A DNA stretch of 64,000 nt from Pseudomonas sp. Bc-h (GCF_002080045.1 NZ_MUIN01000012.1:36416-100415), one strand, 5' to 3'. Positions 41,906 to 51,467 are shown, counted from the first letter of the stretch. Notes: generated from the sequence alone by a model not told the origin. A program made the numbers and translations.

Positions 41906-43471
41906 ATGCGTTTGAATATGCCGGTCACACAGCAGGAACGTACCTTCGCCGCCGACGAGCGCCTGATTTCGACCACCGACCTAAGCAGTCACATCACCTA
42001 TTGCAACGACGCGTTCGTCGCCCTCAGCGGTTTCACCCGCGAAGAATTGATCGGCCAACCCCACAACCTGGTTCGTCATCCGGACATGCCGCCGTCGGTG
42101 TTCGCGCACATGTGGGAGACCATCAAGCAGGGCAAGCCGTGGATGGGCGTGGTCAAGAACCGCAGCAAAGACGGCGACTTCTACTGGGTCAGCGCCTACG
42201 TCACGGCGGTGTACGAAAACGGCAGGATCGCCGGATATGAGTCCGTCCGTTCGCTCCCCACACGCGACCAGGTTCGCCGCGCCGAGGCGTTATATGCTCG
42301 GTTGCGTGCCGGTCAGCCGGCCGTATCGAAGCTCAGCACTTTGCGCTACCTCGTCCAGCGCCAGTTGCCGTTGATCATTGCCGCAATGGTGCTCGGTGCC
42401 TGCAACTATCTTCTTGCGGACCATGCGTCGTTGGCCGTGATGCTGATCACCTTGGTCGCATTGAGCGCGTTCCTCGAAGTGCGTCAGAACCGGACCCTGA
42501 AAAAGATCCTCGACGATCATCCCAAAGCCTTTACCGACCCATTGATCGCGCTGACCTACAGCGACAATCGAGGGCCCCAAGCGCGGCTCGACCTGGCCAT
42601 GCTCAGCGAGGAAGCGCGCCTGCAAACCGCGTTGACGCGGCTGGTGGATGCCGGCGAAAGCGTGAAACAGCGGGCCGGTCAGTCCGCCAGCCTTTCATTG
42701 CTGCAGGCCGAAGCGCTCGATCAGCAGCGCAGCGAAACCGATCAATCGGCGACAGCGATCACCCAGATGGCGGCGACGATTCAGGAGGTCACCCATAACG
42801 TGCAGAACACCGCCCACGCCGCCCTCGAAGCCGACACCCTTGCGCAGCAAGGCCGAGGGCTGGCCGACGACAGCCTGCTGGCGATCCGGCACATGGCCAA
42901 TTCGGTCAGTGAGATCGGCCAGGCGGTGGGCGAGCTTGCGGGCGCAACCCAATCGATCGGCAGCGTGGTCGACGTGATCAACTCCATCGCCCAGCAGACC
43001 AACCTGCTGGCCCTCAACGCCGCCATCGAAGCGGCCCGCGCAGGCGAACAAGGCCGCGGCTTTGCGGTGGTCGCCGACGAGGTGCGGTCATTGGCCTCGC
43101 GGACCCAGACCTCCACCGAGCAGATCCAGGGCATCATCAGCGAACTGCGCGAAGGCGCGAGCCGTGCGGTCGCAACAGCGACACGCGGTCAAGCCATGTC
43201 CCAGGAAAGCGTGGCCAGTGTCGAGGCGGTACAGCAGGCACTCAGCGGGATCAGCCAGGCCGTCACGCGGATCACCGGCATGAGTCAGCAAATGGCCTCG
43301 GCGTCAGAGCAACAGACCCACGTCGCGGAAAGCATCAATCAGCAGATCAACCGCATTGCCCAGTTGTGCGATCAAAGCGCCGGGCAGGCGCAGCAAGGCT
43401 CGACCATCAGCCGCGAGCTCGAGCAAATGGCGCAGTATCTTCACAGCCTGGCGGAGCGCTTCAATCGTTAG
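41906..43471 (+). CDS. PAS-containing methyl-accepting chemotaxis protein (Aer-like)
   Basis: A 521-residue receptor. An N-terminal PAS domain (about 20-120, DLSSHITYCNDAFVALSGF then NLVRHPDMPPSVFAHMW) replaces a periplasmic sensor. Two membrane helices at about 155-190 (LPLIIAAMVLGACNYLL and LAVMLITLVALSAF) are followed by the signalling domain with the hairpin tip NLLALNAAIEAARAGEQGRGFAVVADEVRSLA region. Aer-type receptors report redox or energy state to CheA (family knowledge). The last 11 bases overlap the convergent tetR stop. Confidence 0.94.
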   Translation: MRLNMPVTQQERTFAADERLISTTDLSSHITYCNDAFVALSGFTREELIGQPHNLVRHPDMPPSVFAHMWETIKQGKPWMGVVKNRSKDGDFYWVSAYVTAVYENGRIAGYESVRSLPTRDQVRRAEALYARLRAGQPAVSKLSTLRYLVQRQLPLIIAAMVLGACNYLLADHASLAVMLITLVALSAFLEVRQNRTLKKILDDHPKAFTDPLIALTYSDNRGPQARLDLAMLSEEARLQTALTRLVDAGESVKQRAGQSASLSLLQAEALDQQRSETDQSATAITQMAATIQEVTHNVQNTAHAALEADTLAQQGRGLADDSLLAIRHMANSVSEIGQAVGELAGATQSIGSVVDVINSIAQQTNLLALNAAIEAARAGEQGRGFAVVADEVRSLASRTQTSTEQIQGIISELREGASRAVATATRGQAMSQESVASVEAVQQALSGISQAVTRITGMSQQMASASEQQTHVAESINQQINRIAQLCDQSAGQAQQGSTISRELEQMAQYLHSLAERFNR

Positions 43472-44066
43472 CGCTGGCTGCATCTGCATTGCGTTCCAGC
43501 AATTGCCGAGTCACTACGGTGAGCACCTCTTGGGACAGCGGCTCGCCCTTCGCCAAGCGTGACACGGTCAGTGCTCCCATCATCGCGCACATGGCCAGCA
43601 ATGCCTGATCCCGTGTTGATACCTGCGCCACGTCTTCTATCTGCCCGGACAGCAACTCGATCATCCGCTCGAACCCGGCGACGGCACTGGTTTTCACGTG
43701 TTGGTCGCCTCTGGCCAACTCGCTGCCCAACGCTGCGTAGGGGCATCCCGTTTCACCATCGCGATGTTCTTCGCACAGATAACCCTTCACCGACGACTTG
43801 AATGCGCCGCCCGGACCGGCCTGTGCCGCCTTCTCTTGCAGTTGCGTTATCTGATCATCGACGGCTGCGGTTGTCGTCTCGGCAACCAACTGCGCCTTCG
43901 ACTCAAAATGCTTGTAAAAGCCGCCCTGGCTCAGCCCTGCCGCCGCCATCAACGCGGTGAGACCACTGCCGTCGATACCGTTTCGACTGAACTCGGCCCT
44001 CGCGGCAGCAATGATCTTCACCCGCGTAGCCGCGGTCTCCGTTTTGTTTCTACGCATTGAACTCAC
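43461..44066 (-). CDS. TetR-family regulator
   Basis: A 201-residue repressor with HTH at about 13-60 (ATRVKIIAAARAEFSRNGIDG then LMAAAGLSQGGFYKHFESKAQLV). The Cys-containing ligand domain (DGETGCPYAALGSE) resembles the TetR_C of AcuR-like and YxaF-like regulators. Divergent from an NmrA-type reductase with 113 bp between, the typical TetR-controlled pair. Confidence 0.9.
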   Translation of the reverse strand: MSSMRRNKTETAATRVKIIAAARAEFSRNGIDGSGLTALMAAAGLSQGGFYKHFESKAQLVAETTTAAVDDQITQLQEKAAQAGPGGAFKSSVKGYLCEEHRDGETGCPYAALGSELARGDQHVKTSAVAGFERMIELLSGQIEDVAQVSTRDQALLAMCAMMGALTVSRLAKGEPLSQEVLTVVTRQLLERNADAASAND

Positions 44067-44091
44067 CTTTCATCAGACGCCCTGTTGACTT

Positions 44092-44111
44092 TAGATTGCG
44101 ACCACCATCTA
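44092..44111. promoter_or_regulatory. Candidate TetR operator
   Basis: TAGATTGCGACCACCATCTA has matching TAGAT/ATCTA ends and two further symmetric positions (14 of 20 bases agree with its reverse complement). It lies 26 bp from the tetR start and 69 bp from the reductase start. Confidence 0.6.
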
Positions 44112-44179
44112 ATTAGGATTACAAGGTTCATACAACCCAGCCCACCGCGCAAGCGGTTTGTTTCCCAGAGGTCTGTCCC

Positions 44180-45061
44180 ATGTCTAAAGCCACCATTCTT
44201 GTCAGCGGCGCAACAGGTTTCACTGGCCGCAAAACGGTTGAAATCCTGCTTGAGAAAGACATCCCCGTTCGCGCGCTGGTGCGCACCGACGACCAACGCG
44301 CCGAAGAATTGCGCAAGCTCGGTGCCGAAGTGGTGATCGGCGACCTGCTCAGTCTGAATGATCTTCGCGCAGCGCTTGAAGGCATCGAAACCGCCTACTT
44401 CGTTTACCCCATTGCCCCCGGCCTGATCGACGCGACGGCGCGTTTCGCTCTCGCCGCACAAGAGGCAGGTGTGAAATCGGTGGTCAACATGTCGCAGATC
44501 TCGGCACGCCGGGTCGCAAAAAGCAACGCGGCGCTGGATCACTACACCGCGGAGCGGGTATTCGACTGGTCAGGCCTGGCGATGACGCACTTGCGTCCGA
44601 CGTACTTTTCGCAATGGCTGATCTACCCGCACTGGCGTCAGCACATCGTCGAACGTGGTGAAATTCGCCTGCCCTTCGGCGACGGCCGTCACGCACCGAT
44701 TGCGGCCGAGGATCAGGCGCGCTTGATCGCCGCGATTCTGGAGAATCCTCAAGCCCACGCCGGCAAGACCTATAACCTCAACGGCCCTGTCGAGCTGAGC
44801 CAGCAAGGCGTCGCCGATGCCGTGGGTGAAGTCCTTGGGCGCACGATCACCTACGTGCCTATCAGCCTTGAACAATACGACAGAGAAATGGCCGAAGCGG
44901 GTTTGCCTGCCTTCCTTCGCCAGCATCTGGTGGAAGTCGCTCAGGACTATCAGCACGGCGTATTCGAAGGTGAGGACGGCGTTATCCGTGAGATCACCGG
45001 GCAGGCGCCGATGACCGTTCAGGCGTTCGTCACGCTGCACAAGGGGTTGTTTCAGGCCTGA
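44180..45061 (+). CDS. NmrA/atypical-SDR NAD(P)H-binding oxidoreductase
   Basis: A 293-residue protein with the NmrA-like loop GATGFTGR (about residues 10-17), TDDQRAEELRKLGAEVVIGDLLS and MSQISARRVAKS. The active-site YxxxK of classical SDRs is absent, as in NmrA and quinone-reductase (QorB-like) relatives. It binds NADP(H) and may reduce quinones or sense redox. Likely repressed by the divergent TetR. Confidence 0.88.
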   Translation: MSKATILVSGATGFTGRKTVEILLEKDIPVRALVRTDDQRAEELRKLGAEVVIGDLLSLNDLRAALEGIETAYFVYPIAPGLIDATARFALAAQEAGVKSVVNMSQISARRVAKSNAALDHYTAERVFDWSGLAMTHLRPTYFSQWLIYPHWRQHIVERGEIRLPFGDGRHAPIAAEDQARLIAAILENPQAHAGKTYNLNGPVELSQQGVADAVGEVLGRTITYVPISLEQYDREMAEAGLPAFLRQHLVEVAQDYQHGVFEGEDGVIREITGQAPMTVQAFVTLHKGLFQA

Positions 45062-45088
45062 AACCGGCAGTGAACATTGTGAAATCGA

Positions 45089-45124
45089 AAGCCCGGCCGA
45101 ATCGAGGATTCGCCGGGCTTTTTT
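45089..45124 (+). terminator. Rho-independent terminator of the NmrA-type gene
   Basis: AGCCCGGCCGAATC pairs with GATTCGCCGGGCT with one bulged base around a GAG loop, followed by six Ts. It ends the transcript 30-60 bp after the stop codon. Confidence 0.92.
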
Positions 45125-45177
45125 GCAGGTGAAACACGAGCCTGTTCTTCAGCCTCACAACCCAACGCACTCACAAC

Positions 45178-45330
45178 CTACCGCGCCAACAATTCGCGCA
45201 CGCGGCCCTCAAGGGTGTCGACCGCGAATGGTTTGGTCAGCACCTGCATCCCAGGCTGTAACTGGCCGTCATTGAGGACGGCATTTTCGGCATAGCCGGT
45301 GATGAACAGAGTCTTGAGCTGCGGGCGAAG
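45178..45330 (-). pseudogene. Receiver-domain C-terminal remnant
   Basis: Fifty codons in frame before a stop read LRPQLKTLFITGYAENAVL, then MQVLTKPFAVDTL and a final RVRELLAR. This is the last third of a response-regulator receiver domain (the conserved Lys of the TKPF motif is there), as found at the end of hybrid histidine kinases. An in-frame stop lies directly upstream and no start codon or ribosome-binding site is present. It is the scar of a deleted or rearranged kinase gene next to the efflux operon. Confidence 0.82.
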
Positions 45331-45362
45331 TTAGACGGCTGAAGCCACCTGCCCCTCCGATC

Positions 45363-46817
45363 TCAACGAACCGCCGCAATCGGCTTGTCGACTTCTTTGA
45401 GCTGCGTCGAATTCCATCCTCCACCCAGCGCCTTGACCAACCCGACACTTGCCGCCAACTGCTGGGTTTGCAGTTCAAGCACGCTGCGCTGTGCCTGCAG
45501 TGAGGCTGTCTGGGCGACGACCACATCCAGATAACCTATTGCACCTTGCTTATAACGGGCCAGCGACAGGTTTTCGCTGTATTGCGCCGATTGCGCCGCT
45601 GCCCGCTGGTCGTCAAGCGCGGAACCGAGGCCGTCGATGATCGACAGGTTGTCTTCGACCTGTTCGAACGCGGCCAGCACCTGAGCGCGGTATTTGCCGC
45701 CGGCCTCATCGGTCGCTGCTCTGGCCGCGTCCACTTGGGCCTTGCGCAACCCGCCATCGAAGATCGTGGTCACCAGCGCAGGTCCGATGGCCCAGAACAG
45801 GTTCGGCGCGCTCAGCAGATTGGCGAATTCGTCGCTCTGATAACCGCCTTGGGCGCTAAGCGTCAAAGTAGGGAAATACGCACTGCGCGCGACGCCGATG
45901 CGCGCATTGGCAGCCGCGATGCGGCGCTCGGCGGCGGCGATGTCAGGTCGGCGCTGCAACAACGTCGACGGCACGCCTGTCGGCACAGCCGGCAAAGGCA
46001 GCGCCTCGGTCGACGCTGTGATGCTGAATTGCGAGGCCGACGCCCCGATCAGTGCAGCGATGCTGTGCTCCAGCAACGCACGCTGCACCTTGTTCTGTTT
46101 GAGCTGCGATCTGGCCGATGACAACTGCGAACTCGCCCGGGCAACGTCCAGTCCAGAGACAATGCCGCCGTCGTGCAAGCCTTGGGTCAGGTCGACCGCC
46201 TTGCTGAAGGCATCGCTGGTCTGTTCGAGCAAACGGGTTTGCTGGTCCAGCCCGCGCAGCCGAACGTAGCTGTCTGCCAGTTGCGCCTGCAGGCTCAGGC
46301 GCACTGACGCCAGGTCCGCCAGCGAGGCTTGGGCCTCATCCGTGCCCGCAGCGACCGAGTCCCGCACCCTGCCCCACAGGTCCACTTCGTAATCGACTTG
46401 CAGCCCGAGGGTGCCCGAGTTGTAGACGTTATCGGTGGTCGTCGAGCGCAGCGGCCGGGTGTCGGACTGGCGGATGCGTTGCGCGTTGCCGATGCTCTTT
46501 ACCGTCGGTAACAGCGCCGAATTGACCTGGGCCACGAACGCCTGCGCCTGGGCGTAATGCGCCAGCGCAGCGCTCAGGCTCGGGTTGCTCGACAGCAATT
46601 GCTGTTGCAGAGCGTCCAGTTGCGCGTCGTTATAAACACGCCACCAGCCTTCGCGGCTGATCTGATCGCCGGGGGTCGCCACGCTCCACGGCGCCTGCCC
46701 GCCAGGCTGCGTCTTGAACTGCGCCGGAACGGGTGTTTCGGGAACCTTGTACTGCGGCGCCAGCGAGCAGGCTGCCAGCCCCAGCATGGCAATCAATAAG
46801 GCACTGTGCTTAACCAT
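45363..46817 (-). CDS. RND efflux outer-membrane channel, NodT/OprM type
   Basis: A 484-residue lipoprotein (MVKHSALLIAMLGLAAC, lipobox LAAC) of the outer-membrane factor family. Two OEP repeats are recognisable, with YEVDLWGRVRDSV, RRPDIAAAERRIAAANARIG and FPTLTLSAQGG. It forms the exit duct for the pump encoded upstream. The start overlaps the adaptor gene end by eight bases. Last gene of the three-gene operon. Confidence 0.93.
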   Translation of the reverse strand: MVKHSALLIAMLGLAACSLAPQYKVPETPVPAQFKTQPGGQAPWSVATPGDQISREGWWRVYNDAQLDALQQQLLSSNPSLSAALAHYAQAQAFVAQVNSALLPTVKSIGNAQRIRQSDTRPLRSTTTDNVYNSGTLGLQVDYEVDLWGRVRDSVAAGTDEAQASLADLASVRLSLQAQLADSYVRLRGLDQQTRLLEQTSDAFSKAVDLTQGLHDGGIVSGLDVARASSQLSSARSQLKQNKVQRALLEHSIAALIGASASQFSITASTEALPLPAVPTGVPSTLLQRRPDIAAAERRIAAANARIGVARSAYFPTLTLSAQGGYQSDEFANLLSAPNLFWAIGPALVTTIFDGGLRKAQVDAARAATDEAGGKYRAQVLAAFEQVEDNLSIIDGLGSALDDQRAAAQSAQYSENLSLARYKQGAIGYLDVVVAQTASLQAQRSVLELQTQQLAASVGLVKALGGGWNSTQLKEVDKPIAAVR

Positions 46818-48015
46818 GGGGCTTGGCCTCGGCAATGGCTTTGTCTTGCGCAGGCGCCGATATCTGCACCGCGTCGTTGTCGCTCAGACCATCGGGAGGC
46901 GTGTCGATGACGCGGTCGGTGGCCGCGACCCCGGAGCCGATTTCCACGGTGTCACCGAAATCGCGGGCAATGGTCACCGTCTTGAACAGCACATGGTCGT
47001 TCTGGTCCAGGGTTGCCACGCGCATGCCGTGGTCATCGAATTGCAAGGCACTGGCCGGCAAACGGACGGCATTGACCTGCACCGGTAAATCGAAACGCAC
47101 GCTGGTGTAGGCACCGGGCAGCAAGCGCCCGGCCGGGTTGTCTACTTGCAGCTGCACCAGTGTGCTGCCGGAGGCGGCGTTCACCGAATCGGCCGAGGCA
47201 ATGACGGTCGCCTTGAACGCCTCCTGCGGGTATTCGGGGACGCTGAGTCGGGCATGGGTGCCCACCTTGATCTGCGGCGCGTAAGACTGCGGCACTTGCA
47301 CGTACACCCGCAGACGGCTGACATCCGAAACCGCGAACAACTCCTGGCCGCCGCTGCTGTTGCCTGCGTTAATCAGCGCACCGACATCGGTGCTGCGCGC
47401 CGTCACCACCCCGTCGAAAGGTGCGGTCAGGCGCTGAAAACCCTTGGTGGCGGTCAGCCGCTCAACGTTGGCCTGGGCGGCCATGACCTGCGCCTGCTTG
47501 GCGGCGAGGTCGCCGTTGCGCTCGTCGACCTCCTGTTTCGACACCGAATCCGACGCCAGCATCGCCTGCCAGCGTTTGGCGCTAGTCTGCGCCAACGACG
47601 CGTTGGCTCTGGCACTCGCCAGGTCGGCGCGGGCCTGCAACAGTTGCTGGTCCAGTTCAGGCGTATCGATTTCGGCCAGCAGTTGCCCGGCTTTGACCTT
47701 CGCACCGATATCAGCCTCCCAGGACTTCAGGTAACCGCCGACGCGAGCGAAAATCGCTGCCCGCGACCAGGCTTCCAGACGACCCGGCAGAATCAACGCC
47801 GAGCCCTGGGTCGGCGCCACCGGGCTGACCACGATCACACTGGGCAGCGCCTGCGCGTCGGTCCAGGTCTTCAGGTCTCTGGATTCACTGGCGCGGGCGC
47901 CTATTCCGAGCGCGACAATGGCGACCACGGCGATCAACGCCACGAGTAAGGCGATTCGGCCCCGCCAAGGACTGCGGCGCGTTTGAACATGGTTCAGAGG
48001 GGTGTCGGTAAGCAT
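46810..48015 (-). CDS. RND efflux periplasmic adaptor (membrane fusion protein)
   Basis: A 401-residue HlyD/AcrA-type adaptor: N-terminal membrane helix (ALLVALIAVVAIVALGIG), lipoyl halves (GYLKSWEADIGAKVKAGQLL and RLTAPFDGVVTARS), a coiled-coil hairpin between them (LASARANASLAQTSAKRW region), and beta-barrel domains. ATG 48015 follows the pump stop by one base; a longer in-frame extension lies inside the pump gene. Confidence 0.93.
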   Translation of the reverse strand: MLTDTPLNHVQTRRSPWRGRIALLVALIAVVAIVALGIGARASESRDLKTWTDAQALPSVIVVSPVAPTQGSALILPGRLEAWSRAAIFARVGGYLKSWEADIGAKVKAGQLLAEIDTPELDQQLLQARADLASARANASLAQTSAKRWQAMLASDSVSKQEVDERNGDLAAKQAQVMAAQANVERLTATKGFQRLTAPFDGVVTARSTDVGALINAGNSSGGQELFAVSDVSRLRVYVQVPQSYAPQIKVGTHARLSVPEYPQEAFKATVIASADSVNAASGSTLVQLQVDNPAGRLLPGAYTSVRFDLPVQVNAVRLPASALQFDDHGMRVATLDQNDHVLFKTVTIARDFGDTVEIGSGVAATDRVIDTPPDGLSDNDAVQISAPAQDKAIAEAKPHG

Positions 48016-48016
48016 G

Positions 48017-51000
48017 TCAAAACCCTTGAGTGACATTGGTCTGCGCAGGCGCAAGGCGTTCGCGTGAGCGGCCGTCGCGTGCGTGGACAAGGCTGAAAAT
48101 GATCGGCACCAGGAACAGCGTGGCGACCGTGGCGAAACCCAGGCCGCCGATCACGGCACGCCCCAGCGGCGCGTTCTGCTCGCCGCCCTCGCCAAGGCTC
48201 AACGCCATCGGCGCCATGCCGATGATCATCGAGATCGCGGTCATCAACACCGGTCGGAATCGGGTGAAACCGGCTTCCAGAGCGGCTTGCAGTGGGTTGC
48301 CGTGTTCGGCCAGCCGTTCGCGGCAGAAGCTCACCACAAGGATGGCGTTGGCCGTCGCCACCCCCATACACATGATCGCGCCGGTCAACGCCGGGACCGA
48401 CAGCGGCGTGTGGGTCACGAACAACATCCAGACGATCCCGGCCAATGCGGCCGGCAACGCGGTGATGATCACGAACGGGTCGCTCCAGGACTGGAAGTTG
48501 ACGACGATCAGCAGATAGATCAGGACCACCGCTCCCAGCAGACCGAACAGCATGCCGCTGAAGGCACTGTTCATGGTGGTGGCCTGACCTTGCAGCGCGA
48601 CCTTCGAGCCTTTGGGCACATCACTGGCGTGGGCCGCGAGAATCTTCTGAATGTCCGCCGCGACCCCGCCCAGATCCCTGCCTTGAATAGACGTCAGGAT
48701 CTCGACCACCGGCTGGATATCGGATTGCGTCACCACCGAATTGCTGTGGGACCGCTCTACGGTCGCCAGACCACCCAGAATCTGCCCCGTGCCTGGCGAT
48801 CCGGCGGAGGTCAGCGGCAGATTGTGCAGCTGCGCCAGCGTGTCCAGGCTGTACTGCGGCGTCTGCAACACGATCGGGTAGGAGACCCCGTTGGCCGTGT
48901 TGAGCCAGAACGTCGGCGCCACCTGGCTGGAACCGGCAAGGTTGACCACCAGGCTGTTGGTGATGTCGCGCTCGCTGATCCCCACCAGTTGCGCGCGGGT
49001 GCGGTCGACATCGATCTTGAAGGTCGGCAGTTGCTGCGACTGCTGAATACGCGCATCGGCGACACCGGGGACGCGGCGAATTTCCCGCAGCAGCGTGTTG
49101 GCGAACGCGAAGTTGGCAGCCAGGTTGTTGCCGGCGATCTGCACATCGACAGGCGCCGAAGAGCCGAAGTTGAGGATCTGTCCGACGATGTCCGCAGGCG
49201 GGAACGAGAACACTGCGTCGGGAAACGCTCTGGGCAACTGCTCGCGCAATTGACGGAGGTAGTCGGCGGTGGGTGTGTGCTCTTCGTTGAGGCTAATCTG
49301 GATGTCGCTGTCCTGGGAGCCCACCGTGCCGGTGTTGTTATACGCGGTGTTGATGCCGCTGATCGACAGGCCGATGTTATCCACTACGGCCTTGAGTTCC
49401 GACGGCTCGATGACCCGGCGAACGGCGTTTTCCACGTCGAAGATCAATCGCGCCGTGCTTTCGACCCGCATGCCTACCGGCGCGCGGACGTGCATCAGGA
49501 TCTGCCCGGAATCGACGGCCGGGAAGAAGTTGCGGCCCAGAAACGGCACCAGCGCAAACGAGGCGATGACAAAGGCGAAAATGCTGATCATCACGGTCTT
49601 GCGGCGCTCCAGGGCAGCCGCCAGCAGGCCGTGGTAGCCGCCGCGTATACGCTCGAAGCGGGCTTCGAAGCCGCGCTGGAAACGCACCAGCGGATTACGA
49701 CTGATCGTCTTGTGCACGCCTTCTCCCTCGGCCGTATGCGCCTTGAGGAGGAAGTTGGCCATGGTCGGCACCAGTGTCCGCGACAGGATGAACGAAGCGA
49801 TCATGGCGAAGATCACCGCTTCAGCCATCGGCACGAACAGAAAGCGCGCAACACCTTCAAGGAAAAACATCGGCACGAACACGATGCAGATGCACAGCAG
49901 CGCAACGAACGCTGGCGTGACGATCTGTGCCGCGCCGTCCAGGATCGCGGTTTCGACAGGCTTGCCCTGCTCCAGGTGCCAGTTGATGTTCTCGATGGTC
50001 ACCGTGGCATCGTCGACAAGGATGCCGACGGCCAGCGCCAACCCTCCCAACGTCATGATATTCAGGGTCTCGCCGAGCGCCGAAAGCGCTGCAATCGACG
50101 ACAGGATCGCCAACGGGATCGACACTGCGATGATCACCGTCGAACGCCAACTGCCGAGGAACAGCAGGATCATCAGGCTGGTCAGGGCCGCCGCAATCAC
50201 GCCTTCCCGCGCCACGCCGGTGATCGCCGCACGGACGAACAGCGACTGGTCGCCGATCAGGTCGATGTTCAGGTTGTCAGGCAGCTGCGCCTTGGAGTCG
50301 GCGAGCTTGTCCTTGATCCCGGCGATCACTCCCAGGGTCGAGGCGGAGCCGGTCTTGAGCACCGGAATCAGCACCGAGCGGTTGCCGTTCACATGCACGA
50401 TGTTGCTCTGCGGCGGGCTGCCATCCTTGACCGTGCCGACATCGCGAATCAGCACCGTGGTGCCGTTGGCGGTCTTGATCGGCAGGTCTTCGAGGTCCTT
50501 GAACGCCACCGGCGAGTTGTTAAGCGCCAGCATGTATTCATAGCTGCCGATCTTCTCGGTACCCACGGGCGTGATCTGGTTCTGGGTGGCGAGCGCGTTC
50601 GCGACATCCTGCGCCGACAGGCCACGGGCCTGCATCTGCGCAGTATCGAGATCGATCTGCACTTGCCGCGTCTTGCCGCCGAACGGGTACGGCAATGCAG
50701 CGCCGGGAACGGTGGTGAGCATCAGGCGCACGGTGTTGAGGCCAATGTCGCCCAGTTTCTGTTCGCTCAGGTTCTTGCCCGACAACGCCAGTTGGACGAT
50801 GGGCACCGTCGAGGCGCTGTAATTGAGGATCAACGGCGGCACCGTGCCCGGCGGCAGATTGCGCAGGATCGCCTGGGAGACCGACGTCAGCTGAGCATTG
50901 GCGCTGCTGATGTTGACGCCCGGCTGAAAGAACACCTTGACGATGCCGAAGCCGTTCAACGATTGGGCCTCGATGTGGCGGATATCGTTGACCGTGGTGG

Positions 51001-51217
51001 TAAGCACCCGCTCGAAAGGCGAGGTCACGCGTCCGGCCATCTGGTCCGGAGAAAGACCGGTGTATTGCCAGATCACCGCGATGACCGGAATGCGGATCTC
51101 CGGAAAGATGTCCGTGGGGGTGCGCAGGGCCGCAAGCGGCCCGATGATCAGAATCAGAATAGCGAGCACGACGAACGTATACGGTCGTCTCAACGCAACG
51201 CGTACAAGGCCTAGCAT
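48017..51217 (-). CDS. RND multidrug/solvent efflux pump (HAE1/AcrB type)
   Basis: A 1066-residue inner-membrane pump starting MLGLVRVALRRPYTF. The IFPEIRIPVIAVIWQYTG segment, proton-relay Asp pair in LAVGILVDDATV and the repeated porter and docking domains are standard for RND exporters. Length is within the family range. First gene of the operon pump-adaptor-channel; the gene order and the closeness of stops and starts imply one transcript. Substrates unknown. Two palindromes at 51335-51372 precede it. Confidence 0.94.
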   Translation of the reverse strand: MLGLVRVALRRPYTFVVLAILILIIGPLAALRTPTDIFPEIRIPVIAVIWQYTGLSPDQMAGRVTSPFERVLTTTVNDIRHIEAQSLNGFGIVKVFFQPGVNISSANAQLTSVSQAILRNLPPGTVPPLILNYSASTVPIVQLALSGKNLSEQKLGDIGLNTVRLMLTTVPGAALPYPFGGKTRQVQIDLDTAQMQARGLSAQDVANALATQNQITPVGTEKIGSYEYMLALNNSPVAFKDLEDLPIKTANGTTVLIRDVGTVKDGSPPQSNIVHVNGNRSVLIPVLKTGSASTLGVIAGIKDKLADSKAQLPDNLNIDLIGDQSLFVRAAITGVAREGVIAAALTSLMILLFLGSWRSTVIIAVSIPLAILSSIAALSALGETLNIMTLGGLALAVGILVDDATVTIENINWHLEQGKPVETAILDGAAQIVTPAFVALLCICIVFVPMFFLEGVARFLFVPMAEAVIFAMIASFILSRTLVPTMANFLLKAHTAEGEGVHKTISRNPLVRFQRGFEARFERIRGGYHGLLAAALERRKTVMISIFAFVIASFALVPFLGRNFFPAVDSGQILMHVRAPVGMRVESTARLIFDVENAVRRVIEPSELKAVVDNIGLSISGINTAYNNTGTVGSQDSDIQISLNEEHTPTADYLRQLREQLPRAFPDAVFSFPPADIVGQILNFGSSAPVDVQIAGNNLAANFAFANTLLREIRRVPGVADARIQQSQQLPTFKIDVDRTRAQLVGISERDITNSLVVNLAGSSQVAPTFWLNTANGVSYPIVLQTPQYSLDTLAQLHNLPLTSAGSPGTGQILGGLATVERSHSNSVVTQSDIQPVVEILTSIQGRDLGGVAADIQKILAAHASDVPKGSKVALQGQATTMNSAFSGMLFGLLGAVVLIYLLIVVNFQSWSDPFVIITALPAALAGIVWMLFVTHTPLSVPALTGAIMCMGVATANAILVVSFCRERLAEHGNPLQAALEAGFTRFRPVLMTAISMIIGMAPMALSLGEGGEQNAPLGRAVIGGLGFATVATLFLVPIIFSLVHARDGRSRERLAPAQTNVTQGF

Positions 51218-51334
51218 GGGAAGTATCCAGACAAGCGTTAACCAGCAAAAATCGGTGCTGCGCATTCAAGCCATTGGCTCAGGCTTCACCGACATCCAGG
51301 TCGACAGGGTCGACGACGCCCATCCGAAAAAGGT

Positions 51335-51372
51335 GGCATATGCCACGATATTCAGAAACACAGGCATATGCC
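51335..51372. promoter_or_regulatory. Two identical GGCATATGCC palindromes upstream of the RND operon
   Basis: Perfect ten-base palindromes at 51335-51344 and 51363-51372, centres 28 bp apart, each followed by A. They lie 118-155 bp upstream of the pump start codon and behind the MHS gene terminator, so they belong to the efflux promoter. The arrangement suggests a dimeric regulator binding two sites on nearly the same DNA face. Confidence 0.7.
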
Positions 51373-51411
51373 AGTTAATTTTTCAGAGGGTTGAACTGGA
51401 TCCTTTCCACA

Positions 51412-51444
51412 ACGAAAAATGCCGCCACCCTGGGGTGACGGCAT
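51412..51444 (-). terminator. Rho-independent terminator of the MHS transporter gene
   Basis: Read leftward, ATGCCGTCACCC pairs with GGGTGGCGGCAT (one G-T pair) around a two-base loop; the stem is followed by TTTT and CG. It starts 24 bp after the transporter stop. Confidence 0.82.
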
Positions 51445-51467
51445 CGATGTATGGCAAAGGCTCTGGA

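Noticed and set aside
48083..51214. 1043-codon open frame on the plus strand
   Set aside because: Antisense to the RND pump, with an Arg/His/Gln-rich composition typical of a GC-driven shadow frame.
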